In this document: in pieces, positions 41,674 through 50,781 of the stretch | Numbering within the stretch: position 1 is the first letter of the stretch | Layout: every line of letters begins with the position of its first letter | NCBI GenBank assembly: GCA_016508695.1 | Contig: VNKQ01000007.1 | Coordinates: forward strand, 930,001 to 994,000 | From: Hyphodiscus hymeniophilus | Lineage: Eukaryota; Ascomycota; Leotiomycetes; Helotiales; Hyphodiscaceae | Length of the DNA: 64,000 nucleotides | Direction of reading: 5' to 3' | Notes under the pieces: model-generated | The model's database searches: none | Told to the model about the DNA's origin: nothing | What the model saw: only the letters and a program-made list of their open reading frames with translations | Position numbers and translations under genes: made by a program

Positions 41674-42610
41674 ATGAAATATCCAGCAACAACACAGCAA
41701 TCGAGCGCTACCTTTCCCATTTTGGATACTGCCTACACGGAATCTGTTGGCCCCATGCCTGAGCTCCCTCCTCAAGCCCATACACGAGAAAGACGCTACG
41801 ACTCCGTGTCCAAACAAAGCAATACTGTAAAAGATAAACCCTTCTCTGATGGACTGCACGCTTCTCCCCACCAAATTCAGGGTTTGCAGGTGGTTTTCCG
41901 ACCAGTATCAAATCTTCGGAAACATCAATACCAACGTACCAGCAATTGCTTCCAATCCTTCCGGAATTCGAAGAGCAGATAAAGGCCCAACTCTCTACTC
42001 AACTCAAAGATCACGCCATCGAAAGGTAAAACCTATCGATCACGAAGTCCAGCTCCGAAAGTGCAACATCAGACAAGATTACAAGCTCCGATTGGAACGA
42101 GCGAAAGACGAAATGCGCTTTCTCAAATCCCTCAATCCGGAAGTATCGACATCTCCAGGTTCATTAGACATCAATGTCGCATATACGGGCTCAGAGTATT
42201 CGGGTGCTGTTCCGACTCTTGTCAGAAGCGGGTCGTTCTGGCTGTCACTACTGCTTTCCTTGATGGGGCTTTCGCTCATGTCGGGTATAGCTGGAATGAT
42301 AGCCACCAATGAGAATGATGGTCTTAAGATCAGCAGATGGTGGAGCTTCTGGCTGGTCTGCTCGATTGTCCTGTTCATTGTTGGTGGTTTGTCTACGACT
42401 GTGGTCTTCTTGAAGAAAGGCAACGCCGGCCACGCCTTCCTTGACAGATTGGGTCTGAACGAGGTCCGAAATTGGGCAAATACTGACCTGGAGGGTGGTC
42501 GTCAGGGAGCATTATTATATCTTGGTGTCTGCGATAGGGAAGCGAGTAGCACGTTGGGAGGGTCGCGTGAAGGCATAAGTGCATGGACTCGACCAGATCG
42601 AAGAATTTGA
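41674..42610 (+). CDS. Unrecognised two-TM protein, with a probable one-base frame break
   Basis: ATG 41674 opens MKYPATTQQSSATFPILD and stays open past the break. From a four-C run (41866-41869) the better coding frame is one base off: it reads NSGFAGGFPTSIKSSETS and LLPILPEFEEQIKAQLSTQL up to a GTAAAA donor at 42026. A 47-bp intron ends at 42072. The next exon (42073-42610) reads RQDYKLRLERAKDEMRFLKS, then two hydrophobic segments (FWLSLLLSLMGLSLMSGIAGMI and WLVCSIVLFIVGGLSTTVVFL). A soluble C-terminal tail ends TRPDRRI. If one base is missing at the C run, the total is an exact multiple of three and gives about 296 residues. No family is recognised. It is possibly an organelle membrane protein with an N-terminal coiled-coil region. 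Confidence 0.6.
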
Positions 42611-42993
42611 GATGGTAGATTTGGGCGGTGATGAGAATACGTGACTCTGAATTCAGGTTGGGTACCGTTCACGATAATTTACTACCTAAAGCTTTCCGAA
42701 TCATTCATTACAAATTGGAAAATGTGCAGTTCCTACAAATTCAAATTCTCAAATGCCTTGTCTTAATCGTTCATTCGGATGAAGACGGGACAACCACTGA
42801 AGATACAGCTTCCAGAGGCTCTTCATAACCCTTTGGTGAAAGGAGCTAGTGAGCAAGCAATATGTACAAATTGCACTAAAGGTATCTAGTCTTCTCCTCG
42901 AAATGACGAAATATGAATTTACACCTGGTCAATTTTCATCCACATCGTTCATCATTGCACATAAAGTGTCATCAATTATCACCAACCACTCAT
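42611..42993. other. Convergent intergenic region
   Basis: The 3' flanks of the two-TM gene (plus) and of the nucleolar-type gene (minus). No gene is supported. Confidence 0.4.
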
Positions 42994-44550
42994 CTAAAAC
43001 GAGCGGTCATTCCTCTTCCGATTTTCTCTCTGCCTCTTCTCCTTAGCAACAACCTTACGCCTCTTCTTCCACGCTCGGCTCGTGTCCCCTCTATTCTCGT
43101 AAAACCATTTCTGGAAATCACTCTCAGCGTCCCCCGTCTTACCATCTTCGGTAGGTTTGACGGGTGATTCTTTCCGAACCGGCAAACTTGCTTCCTCCTC
43201 ATCATCCTCATCGTTTTCGGTGGGCCATATGAAGCGTTTGTTTGCGTGTGCGGTGTCTGGTGTAGGTGCCGCACTGCGAATACCTCGATAGTCGAAGTCT
43301 CTTTGTGTGAAAGGTGTCAAGGGGACATTATCTAATGCTTCTCCTTCTAGATCTTCGTCTGCATCTGCGCCGAAGAAATTGAATGTTGATGGGGTGGGTT
43401 TGGGGACGGAGCTTAGTGAGTCGGGCCGCTGGCGTTTGTATAGGGCTTCTAGTGGATGGACTTCGTCTGTCATGGGCGTTGAGGTTATACCTGATTCAGG
43501 TATTGTGATACTTAGCCCAGATGGGGGACCTGAAGATGATTGTGGGCGAGAAGTCGAGATTGGGGGTAATGTGCTTCGTGTTGAGATTTTCTTCTCCTGG
43601 GTTGGGACATGGGCATCAGATTCATCTGCTGACGTTGAGTCCTCGGATTCTTCATCTGAAGATGACCCAGAACTTGACGTCGGAGAGTCTTCCCTCAACG
43701 CTTGAGAAACTTGTGGAATGTCCAATTCTGTCGCATCTGCTTCTTCGTCCGATGAACTGGATACCTCAGAACTATCGTCTTCCGATGTGCTAGCTTCAGG
43801 CTCTATCTCCTGCATTGCTAGCTTCTGGGGACTTTTGGGCTTTCGCTCTTTCTTAGATTTCTCTTCGATTATATTTCCGTCCTCATCAACCCATCCTTTT
43901 CCTTCCACATATTCCGCAACAGACTTCGTCTTCTTCGATCCAACTGCTCCCCTCAAAAAAGTCGCATACTTTGTGGTCTTCTCAAACTCATGCACAACAG
44001 TCTTATCAGCCTTCCGCTTCTTCTTCTCGACGTTCACCGCAACATTTGGAGGTAGGACCGTCTTGAACAAGCATTCCGGAGTCGTAGTATATTTCGACTT
44101 GACCACTATCTTTTCCTTGCCTTTATTCGTCTTCTTACTGATGGCAGCAGCAGGCGTAGTCCATCCTCTCTTCACGCTCCTCTCCCCAATTTCCACTGCG
44201 GGGATGGTCTCTTGCCCTCTCTTACGCTTCTTTGAGTCCTTCATTTCCTTCTCTCTCTTCGGCTTTGCAGGTTCTTCCTCTTGCGGAACGAACTCCTTCT
44301 TGGGCTTCGCAGCCTCGATCTTGACCTTTATTCCCTTCAAAATAGAGCCATTGAGCTTCTTCTTGATCTTCTCGGCATCCATCCTAGGTAAGTCGACGTA
44401 GCCGTAAGCTTTCTCAGGGAAATTTTGTACACTGTGGTAGGAGATGTTGTGCGCATCTGGGAGGACAGATGGAGGGAGGATGACAGTGAGAAGCGTTGGA
44501 TTAAAGGGCGTTATATGGAGTCTTATGTACTCAGGTGAAATTTCTGCCAT
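42994..44550 (-). CDS. Probable nucleolar RNA-binding protein
   Basis: This is a single-exon protein of about 518 residues, starting MAEISPEYIRLHITPFNPTLL (44550). A longer frame to 44694 exists, but I judge its extra 48 residues to be UTR. The first 90 residues look like an RRM: strand-helix-strand pattern with AYGYVDLPRMDAEKIKKKLNGS and LKGIKVKIEAAKPKK. The rest is highly charged and low complexity, with Lys/Arg clusters (KREKEMKDSKKRKRGQET) and acidic Ser stretches (SSEVSSSSDEEADATELD). Its C-terminal motif (FQKWFYENRGDTSRAWKKRRK) resembles Nop8-like ribosome-biogenesis proteins. These features suggest a nucleolar factor acting in rRNA processing. The exact ortholog cannot be fixed from sequence alone. 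The C-terminal WFYENRG/RAWKKRR block is the best handle for a profile search. Confidence 0.6.
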   Translation of the reverse strand: MAEISPEYIRLHITPFNPTLLTVILPPSVLPDAHNISYHSVQNFPEKAYGYVDLPRMDAEKIKKKLNGSILKGIKVKIEAAKPKKEFVPQEEEPAKPKREKEMKDSKKRKRGQETIPAVEIGERSVKRGWTTPAAAISKKTNKGKEKIVVKSKYTTTPECLFKTVLPPNVAVNVEKKKRKADKTVVHEFEKTTKYATFLRGAVGSKKTKSVAEYVEGKGWVDEDGNIIEEKSKKERKPKSPQKLAMQEIEPEASTSEDDSSEVSSSSDEEADATELDIPQVSQALREDSPTSSSGSSSDEESEDSTSADESDAHVPTQEKKISTRSTLPPISTSRPQSSSGPPSGLSITIPESGITSTPMTDEVHPLEALYKRQRPDSLSSVPKPTPSTFNFFGADADEDLEGEALDNVPLTPFTQRDFDYRGIRSAAPTPDTAHANKRFIWPTENDEDDEEEASLPVRKESPVKPTEDGKTGDAESDFQKWFYENRGDTSRAWKKRRKVVAKEKRQRENRKRNDRSF

Positions 44551-44930
44551 TTCGTAGGCATATTGTGTGACAGCCTTGTTGTCGTGGTGCTTTAGAAATT
44601 CTGAGCTTTGCCGGGTAAAGGACGGAAGTCTCCGGTGGCCGAGATGAACGGTATCGAAGGGACTTTGCTGTACTGTAGCTTTTCCGCGATGCAAAGCAGT
44701 GATGTATAATGGCTTTCTTGGATACTTCAGGTAGAAAATTCAGTGTGTGATGTAAATAACCCAAGTCCTTGCTGAACACAATTCTAGGACCTCAAACCCC
44801 CAACCCGATTCTGTTGTATATTCAACTCCCACTAGAACGGATAGAAGCGGAGAGGTGCGGCATTCGTCCTAGACCCCGCTTTGATATATTTACATAATCA
44901 CATAAGAGAAATTCTTGTCAATCCGTTATC
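44551..44930. other. Intergenic region between the nucleolar-type gene and tRNA-Ala
   Basis: A 380-bp stretch with no supported gene. It includes the probable promoter and leader of the gene at 44550. Confidence 0.4.
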
Positions 44931-45026
44931 GGGCGCTTGGTCTAGGGGTATGATACTCGTTTCGCATGATCCAAAGGGACATGACGCACTTATGAGTGGT
45001 CGTGGGTTCAATTCCCACAGTGTCCA
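44931..45026 (+). tRNA. tRNA-Ala (CGC) with a 24-nt intron
   Basis: The cloverleaf is visible. The acceptor 5' gggcgct pairs with agtgtcc, including a G3:U70 wobble that is the classical alanine identity signal, with discriminator A73. The D arm contains the A box tggtctagggg. The anticodon stem ctcgt pairs with atgag, and the T arm gtggg-ttcaatt-cccac contains the B box. The anticodon is CGC (44963-44965), and the intron lies after position 37 (44967-44990). A T-run (45031-45037) follows as pol III terminator. Isotype is from anticodon plus G3:U70. Confidence 0.8.
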
Positions 45027-45802
45027 ACGCATTTTTTTGTTTTATTTTTGCTGTCCATTTTGCTTTTTTTTGGCTCTCATATCAGGATTGTGTGGCGGCC
45101 GAGCCTGTACCATTCGTTTAAGAAGTCTAGACATTTCTTCTTTAAATGACGATGCCTTTTCCTCCTCTCAGGACACATCAGAGTATTAAAGTTAATATTA
45201 AAAGTAGCCCTTAGTGATCATCTCCTTTTTTTTAACTTCCAGAGTCAGAAGGATCAATTTTCGTTTCTGCTACAAGTCGCTCTGATCGCTCTGTAACCAA
45301 ATCGGAGGAGATGAGACTCAGGTCCAAACGGATAACGTCACACAGAGGCACCGAAAGTTTTCAGTGCACACACACACAGACACATAGCAATACACTTGAT
45401 TCAAACGAACAGTGTACAGTATTACCAATTACAAACAAGATTGCTTGCTTCAATGATGTATGAGCCTGTTTTTCAATCTGCCCCGTCGCTAAAGCTGTTT
45501 CGTTCGTCACTTCCAAAGGCAAACGCCCTCGCACAGCCTGTCCAAGTTTGTCCATGACTTATACGCTGGAAAAAGAGTCCCGTTGTGTTTTGACCTCTCT
45601 AGCGTACTTAAAATCCTTGTGAGCGTCTAGTCCATTATTAGGAAGTTAATTATTCGGAGTAGTGTAGCCGGCAGAGTTGAACAACGCTTCTTTATTAGGT
45701 AAAGAATCAGATACTAAAGATGATGGACCTCAAGTGAAGAACAGTAGTCAAGCGGGCAGCGATTGATAGGGATGAGGTTTTGCGAATGTTCAATTACTTC
45801 TA
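45027..45802. other. Intergenic region with pol III terminator
   Basis: Starts with T-rich termination sequence of the tRNA. A short CA repeat (cacacacacacaga) lies at about 45365-45380. No supported gene; the minus frame at 45361-45555 includes the CA repeat. Confidence 0.4.
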
Positions 45803-46270
45803 TTAACCCGGACATGCCATGCGATGGGAGATTTCCTTCTCCGCAAAAGCATAGGTCGTATTCCGAGCCTCCTCAAAGCCAAATCTCCTAACAAAAGCCC
45901 CCAGCCTTCCATGCTTCATTCCGACATTTCTATGCAACTGCCGTAGATTAGTTCCGTGTCCACAGTACATTGTATACATCTCTACAATATCGGAAGATGG
46001 TGGTGTGAATGAGTCGCTGTTTTCAGGCTTTGGGCAGGCTATGACGATGGTTACAGCATTCAGGAGCTTTGCGATTTTGAGATCAAACTGCGACTGACTT
46101 GATACTCGATATTGGCAAATCACATGAGACGCAAAGCTAGGTAGCACGAGGATCGTGAAGAATACAAAACCAGACACTAGAGACCTTAGTCTAATCGCGC
46201 GCGACGTGTGATGAAGATCTGAATTTGATTTGATATGTTGTGGCCGGCTAGATAAAATCATATCTAACAA
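45803..46270 (-). CDS. Doubtful ORF of 155 residues with one hydrophobic segment
   Basis: A minus-strand frame starting MLDMILSSRPQHIKSNSDL has a hydrophobic segment (LVSGFVFFTILVLPSFASHVI) and a tail ending KEISHRMACPG. No domain or family is recognised. It may be a small gene, or chance; I list it because of the TM-like stretch and length. Confidence 0.25.
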   Translation of the reverse strand: MLDMILSSRPQHIKSNSDLHHTSRAIRLRSLVSGFVFFTILVLPSFASHVICQYRVSSQSQFDLKIAKLLNAVTIVIACPKPENSDSFTPPSSDIVEMYTMYCGHGTNLRQLHRNVGMKHGRLGAFVRRFGFEEARNTTYAFAEKEISHRMACPG

Positions 46271-46404
46271 TGGTTCAGATCTTCAAAGCGCAACCTGTAT
46301 CTGATTGCAGGGGAGACAAACCCAAGAGAAACTCCTACTTGTAATACCTCAAGACAGAACTATGTCCCTCACCCCACCATAGCAAACTCTGCTATGACCT
46401 TTCC

Positions 46405-46752
46405 TTATTGAGTGTCGACTTTCTTGTAACGAGCTTCAAACACTGTTAGTCCGCTGCCTGTAAGCACACTTTCTGAAGTACTGGTAAAGGACTTTTCACA
46501 TTCGGAAGCGAGAACATGAAAGGGCACAATCCTGATGATTGGTGACTTCAGCTCAAAACAGCTGGATTTTGTTCTCCTTTCGCGAAGCCTGGACAAGGCG
46601 CGCAAGCAGACATCGATGAGGCGGTCAAACATCCCCAGTATTGCCAACTGGCTTTGCTCTCCATTTACGTGCTTCCATATCCGACGCATTTTTGCGGCGT
46701 CAGTCAAACTTGGCAGCAGTTTGCTAGATGAGGCAACACCGTCCGGAGGCAT
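46405..46752 (-). CDS. Doubtful ORF of 115 residues
   Basis: A minus-strand frame starts MPPDGVASSSKLLPSLTDAAK. It contains a plausible helical region (MRRIWKHVNGEQSQLAILGM, FDRLIDVCLRALSRLRERRT) followed by polar sequence ending KKVDTQ. The amphipathic pattern and good codon use make it slightly better than chance, but no family is recognised. It could be an exon of a gene that also includes the frame at 45803-46270. Confidence 0.3.
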   Translation of the reverse strand: MPPDGVASSSKLLPSLTDAAKMRRIWKHVNGEQSQLAILGMFDRLIDVCLRALSRLRERRTKSSCFELKSPIIRIVPFHVLASECEKSFTSTSESVLTGSGLTVFEARYKKVDTQ

Positions 46753-47157
46753 GGTTACTACTAATGACCGTGAGCTCCCATTCTCAGGTCAAGGAGAGTA
46801 CTTGAAACCCAGAATCGCAGAGATAAGAAGAGCAAGCGTGATATACACGTGACGTACGTGTTGGATTCCCCTTCTATCAGAGCATTCACCAGGTTATAGT
46901 CGATCTCAGTCTCTCACATTTCCGCGGTGTCCTAACACCCCCTCCTCGTCGCAAAATTTGGCTCGCGCTGACAGTTACCATCCACAGTCCCTCACGTAAT
47001 CACCCTGTGCCTCCTGCAGCCTTTCTGCAGATCGAGGGACTTGGTGGTACGCACTCGCAACCCTACCAATCATATCCGCAATGCAGAAATAGGGTGCGCA
47101 TTTCGCAGCAGAATGCGGGCTGGCTCTGGACAGGCTGCATCTTTATGCATGACCTGA

Positions 47158-47164
47158 TGAGTCA
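47158..47164. promoter_or_regulatory. TGAGTCA (CPC1/GCN4-type) site
   Basis: Perfect match to TGASTCA, about 1.5 kb upstream of the bZIP reading frame. Confidence 0.5.
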
Positions 47165-48356
47165 CTTCTGAATTTTGAAGAGAGGTTGTGAGAGGAGGGA
47201 TTTGTGAAGTGTTTTGCGAATGAGGGTTTAGATGAGCGGACTGGGAGACTTCGAGGGGGCTTAGCTTTAGCAGCCGGGTGGGTGATAGATCGAAAGGCGT
47301 GTAGCTTAGCAGCTGTCTGATATTGTATTCGAAACGGAACCTACCGTTCGATTGAGCCACAAATGATTTCTGAGATTCGCATCGACTTTGATGGCCTGCA
47401 GATTCATTTCTTGTCTATCCAAGGGCGTGGGCATGGGTGAGGGCTGGGCAATCCCGCACTTGCGGTCTGCCAATCCGGGTAGACTTTTAGCGCAAATAGG
47501 CTGGATCCCGCAAAGGACTGAGCTGGAGTGAAAAGGACTTTGGCACCTTTTGCAGTGCAGCGCACACAGATGTAATGGCGGAATCCAAATTCCGACGGTC
47601 GGCGGAGGGTGGTACGGGGTTGGAATACGATGCAAAGCCGCTTTTGCCCTTGAAATGCTCCAGGAAACCAGGACTTCTGAACAGAAGAGGACATTTGGAC
47701 ATTTGCTGAAACGTGGAACTCTGTGCGCAGAGGACAAGACTCCTCTCCTCGGCTGGTCCAATAGGGAGAGTAGAAATCATGCCCAAGTCCTTCTTCCTGT
47801 CGTCGTGTACGCCAACAGGAGGACACGTCTGTTGAACTCGGCCATGCTAACTTGTCAAGTCCTACTCGGTCTGCCTTGGCTGGTTGTGCCTGTCTGCCCT
47901 GCCCTTCTTTCCCCTTGTGCCCTTATCTCCTGGATTGTCCATTCGTGGTAGTGCGGCGGCCAGTCTTAGACTTCTTTGGGCTTGGTTGGGGGCTGCACCA
48001 GGCAGTGCTTCCCATGGCTTCCCATGGGTTTGGTAGGTAGGTAGTGGTGAAGGATTAATTGAGAGGACAACAAGAACTCGACAAGACGAAGATTGAGAAG
48101 TGGTGGGAGTGCGAGCGAGTGATGGTACATTTGGCTGTAAGCACAACATCAGAACACCATCCTATATATTGTGGTGGGGGATCATGATAAATACTCGCCG
48201 CTGGACAAGACAACTCATGGCCCCTCCTCCTCCTCTCGTACCTACGCTTCCACCTCCCCTTTTCCCTTTCGGCTCCCTTCGGCTCCCTTCGGCTCCGCTG
48301 CCCTCGCACCCTCCCCAATCAGACAACGTTCATCTCCCTCCCGCAGTCGTAGCGTG

Positions 48357-48363
48357 TGAGTCA
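48357..48363. promoter_or_regulatory. TGAGTCA (CPC1/GCN4-type) site
   Basis: Perfect TGASTCA match about 60 bases upstream of the long uORF's ATG. Confidence 0.55.
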
Positions 48364-48423
48364 CAACGCGAACCGAACATGCCCCGTGTGGTGTCGGCGT
48401 AACTTTTGCGGTTAGCCAGCCAA

Positions 48424-48561
48424 ATGCTGACCATCGCTAAAATGTACATATTCGATCTCCCGCCCACATTGCTGCCTGACTCTTCTTTTCTCCTTCATCC
48501 CCAAACTGACTCAACACAACAACAAACAACAGAACACCGTAGACTCACGATGTTCGCATAA
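48424..48561 (+). promoter_or_regulatory. Upstream ORF (45 codons) in the bZIP leader
   Basis: ATG at 48424 opens a 45-codon frame (MLTIAKMYIFDLPPTLLPDS and on) ending TAA at 48559-48561. It contains two further in-frame ATGs; the last, at 48550, leaves a three-codon frame (ATG TTC GCA TAA) very like yeast GCN4 uORFs. Leader uORFs of this kind couple CPC1/GCN4 translation to amino-acid starvation in fungi; whether these do so here is inferred. Confidence 0.55.
48507..48513. promoter_or_regulatory. TGACTCA (CPC1/GCN4-type) site
   Basis: Perfect TGASTCA match within the uORF region. If transcription starts upstream it lies inside the transcript, so it is the least certain of the three. Confidence 0.4.
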
Positions 48562-48676
48562 ACCCAGTCACCCGACGACCACCACTCCCACAGTCACCAT
48601 TTCACCCAATATTAACACCCAACTCTCCACTCAACCACCTTTTCACCACCCCACGGTTTTCCCCCAGGAAAATCTT

Positions 48677-49945
48677 TTGAGCTCTTCTGCTTCAGTCTTC
48701 GACCCCTCCGCAACCATTCCCACTCCGTTCACAACGGATAACCAACAGTCAACATGGCTTCCCTCTCCCAGTTCAGCAGCCCTGCCGGCACACTCAACGC
48801 AACATCCGCTCTCTCAGGATCTCTCCCAGCTCGATCAGCAAGACTTCCAGCTGTTCGACTCTCCAGCAGTCCACCGTTCTCCTAGTTCTGTCCAACAGCA
48901 AGCCCTAGCTGGCCAACATCGTCGTCACTCATCAAATCAATACTCTGCCTTGAGCTTGCAGCCACAGAGAGTCGCCGCGATCATAAATTCTACTGGACAT
49001 TCTATCTCTACTTCGGCTTTGACTCGGTTTAATCCTGCGCAGCAACAACAGTTCTACGCTTCTTCAGCACCTTCTTCGTCCACTGGATTGAATCAGCAGC
49101 GCCAGACTCGTCCGCAAGTCCCCCTGTTTTCGCAATCTACTGGGAACATTCACTCGCAACAAGCAACAAACATGGCTCAAGGTACTTCACCCGCTTATTC
49201 ACATGCAAGCTCCCATGACTCACGAACAACAGACATGGATCTCTTCGATGATTTCACGGCGTTCGAGGGTGGTGCCTCGACGCAACACGCATACCAATAT
49301 TCCGCGCAGTCCTCACCAGCTGTCCCGACTATTTACGATCCCAGCGTGAACCTCTCATCATCAAGCTCCACCAACATGGGTACTGTTTCTCCACAAGACT
49401 TGCATGTTCGCGATCCCTTCGCGTCCGCTCCAAACTCCACAGCTTTCACCAACTTGACGTCTCCTTCAACATACAATGAATCCCCAGAATACACAGACAA
49501 CTTTGATGTTTCTCCCTTTGTCGGCGGAAACGGCGACCTCGATCAAACTCTCGGCGATCCTTGGTATCCTCTCTTTCCGCAGGATGGCCAAAACGAGAGT
49601 TCTCAAGTCCAACAATCCCCGCTTCTCCCCGAGGAGGAACTTGAGGTTTCCGAGGCACTCCGATCAGCAAACCCACGTCGTCGATCAGGCACTGGCACAT
49701 CTCCCACTTCTGGTACTCACTCATCTGTCTCGGGCGTTGCCTCTCGCAAGAGAGATAAGCCTCTCCCACCTATCATTGTTGAGGACCCCAATGACACCAT
49801 CGCAATGAAGCGAGCACGCAACACTCTTGCAGCTCGCAAGTCCCGTCAACGAAAGATGCAACGATTCGATGAGCTTGAGGAGCGTATATCTAAACTTGAG
49901 GAAGAGCGTGATCATTGGAAGAACATTGCTCTGAGAAGGCAATGA
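48677..49945 (+). CDS. bZIP transcription factor, CPC1/GCN4 type (start unresolved)
   Basis: This is a cross-pathway (general amino-acid) control activator. The C-terminal bZIP reads AMKRARNTLAARKSRQRKMQ then RFDELEERISKLEEERDHW. The basic region has the family N-x-x-A-A-x-x-S-R pattern (NTLAARKSR), followed by a short leucine zipper. The remainder is Gln/Ser-rich activation sequence with acidic aromatic patches (DQQDFQLFDSPAV and DLDQTLGDPWYPLF). The frame as drawn has no ATG before residue 166, although conserved-looking sequence (QQDFQLFD) lies well upstream. The nearest upstream ATG (48754, MASLSQFSSPAG) is in another frame. The true start therefore depends on an unseen splice or a one-base error. 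An uORF and TGASTCA sites upstream fit the CPC1 type. The start coordinate is that of the open frame, not a start codon. Confidence 0.8.
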   Translation: MSSSASVFDPSATIPTPFTTDNQQSTWLPSPSSAALPAHSTQHPLSQDLSQLDQQDFQLFDSPAVHRSPSSVQQQALAGQHRRHSSNQYSALSLQPQRVAAIINSTGHSISTSALTRFNPAQQQQFYASSAPSSSTGLNQQRQTRPQVPLFSQSTGNIHSQQATNMAQGTSPAYSHASSHDSRTTDMDLFDDFTAFEGGASTQHAYQYSAQSSPAVPTIYDPSVNLSSSSSTNMGTVSPQDLHVRDPFASAPNSTAFTNLTSPSTYNESPEYTDNFDVSPFVGGNGDLDQTLGDPWYPLFPQDGQNESSQVQQSPLLPEEELEVSEALRSANPRRRSGTGTSPTSGTHSSVSGVASRKRDKPLPPIIVEDPNDTIAMKRARNTLAARKSRQRKMQRFDELEERISKLEEERDHWKNIALRRQ

Positions 49946-50781
49946 AGACTGAATGGCTCTAGTCATGGTCGCCGGCATCTCATGGATTGGGGGAGGGAGC
50001 TTCGGGCTCCTGACCCTGGGAGGCAGTAGTAGCAGCCGCTGCAGGGGCTTCGGCAAGGACGCTGCTGTCGTGGACCTTTGAAACGTTTCTATGTTTTCAT
50101 ACTTTCCTACTATTCTTAGCCTAGGTCCTCGCGAGGGTCTACGGTTTCTTGATGTTCTATGGATTTATGGGTGAGCTGTATGGCTCGCAAAGGCACTCCT
50201 CGTTGCTTACTTTCCTTGGCCCAATGGCCTTGTTTTAGTGCGTTGGTATGGTCTCGGTGTCTCCCCTCTTCACAGGGATGGTGACCCAGGCATTGTTATG
50301 GAATTGATATGTCGTTGATATTTACAATGTTCCGAGCCTCATGTGACCGTGATATGCTTGTGATTGAAGTCCGCGCCCATCCTCTGCTGCTCCTAAGCAT
50401 CCCGAACTTTGTGAATGTGACCAGAGTGACTCCCATTGCGTAATAGAAATTGCCTCCTGCTTCTGTCTACATGATACTATTCAGTATGATTTGTGCCTCA
50501 CTGGCTTATCGCCGTAACTGTTCCTTGATGTCCTCATGCATAATGCCAATGGACAGCCCCGCAAAATGGAGCTCCCCACTACCCTCACATAATTTCAAAG
50601 ACTTCGGATCTGGCTCCTATCCTATGAAGAAACACAACTTCGCAATTTAATAATCAACACATTCCCTTTCCAACATCAACCAATCTAATCAATTGGTCTA
50701 CACGGCGTTTCCCACTCTGTCCATACTCCGCAGTTCCCGCTGGCATCGTCAACCCATAACTCCCTCCCAGTCTACCCCAAA
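49946..50781. other. Intergenic region
   Basis: 3' flank of the bZIP gene and promoter of the TENA-like gene. The frame at 50450-50650 has no domain. No gene is supported. Confidence 0.4.

Larger units (their letters stand above)
46753..48423. other. Long upstream region of the bZIP gene
   Basis: About 1.7 kb with no supported gene. It includes two TGAGTCA sites (47158-47164 and 48357-48363), a GGTA run near 48034-48044 and a tandem cttcggctcc repeat (48266-48296). Overlapping frames on both strands at 47300-47950 contradict one another and show no domain. A long, structured leader is expected for a CPC1/GCN4-type gene. Confidence 0.45.

Noticed and set aside
41849..42072. In-frame start MDCTLLPTKF for the two-TM protein
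   Set aside because: Sequence in that frame before 42073 is unnatural and bypasses the helical segment and the splice junction found in the neighbouring frame.
45361..45380. CA repeat as a possible CRISPR or array start
   Set aside because: Simple dinucleotide run in a eukaryote; no spaced direct repeats.
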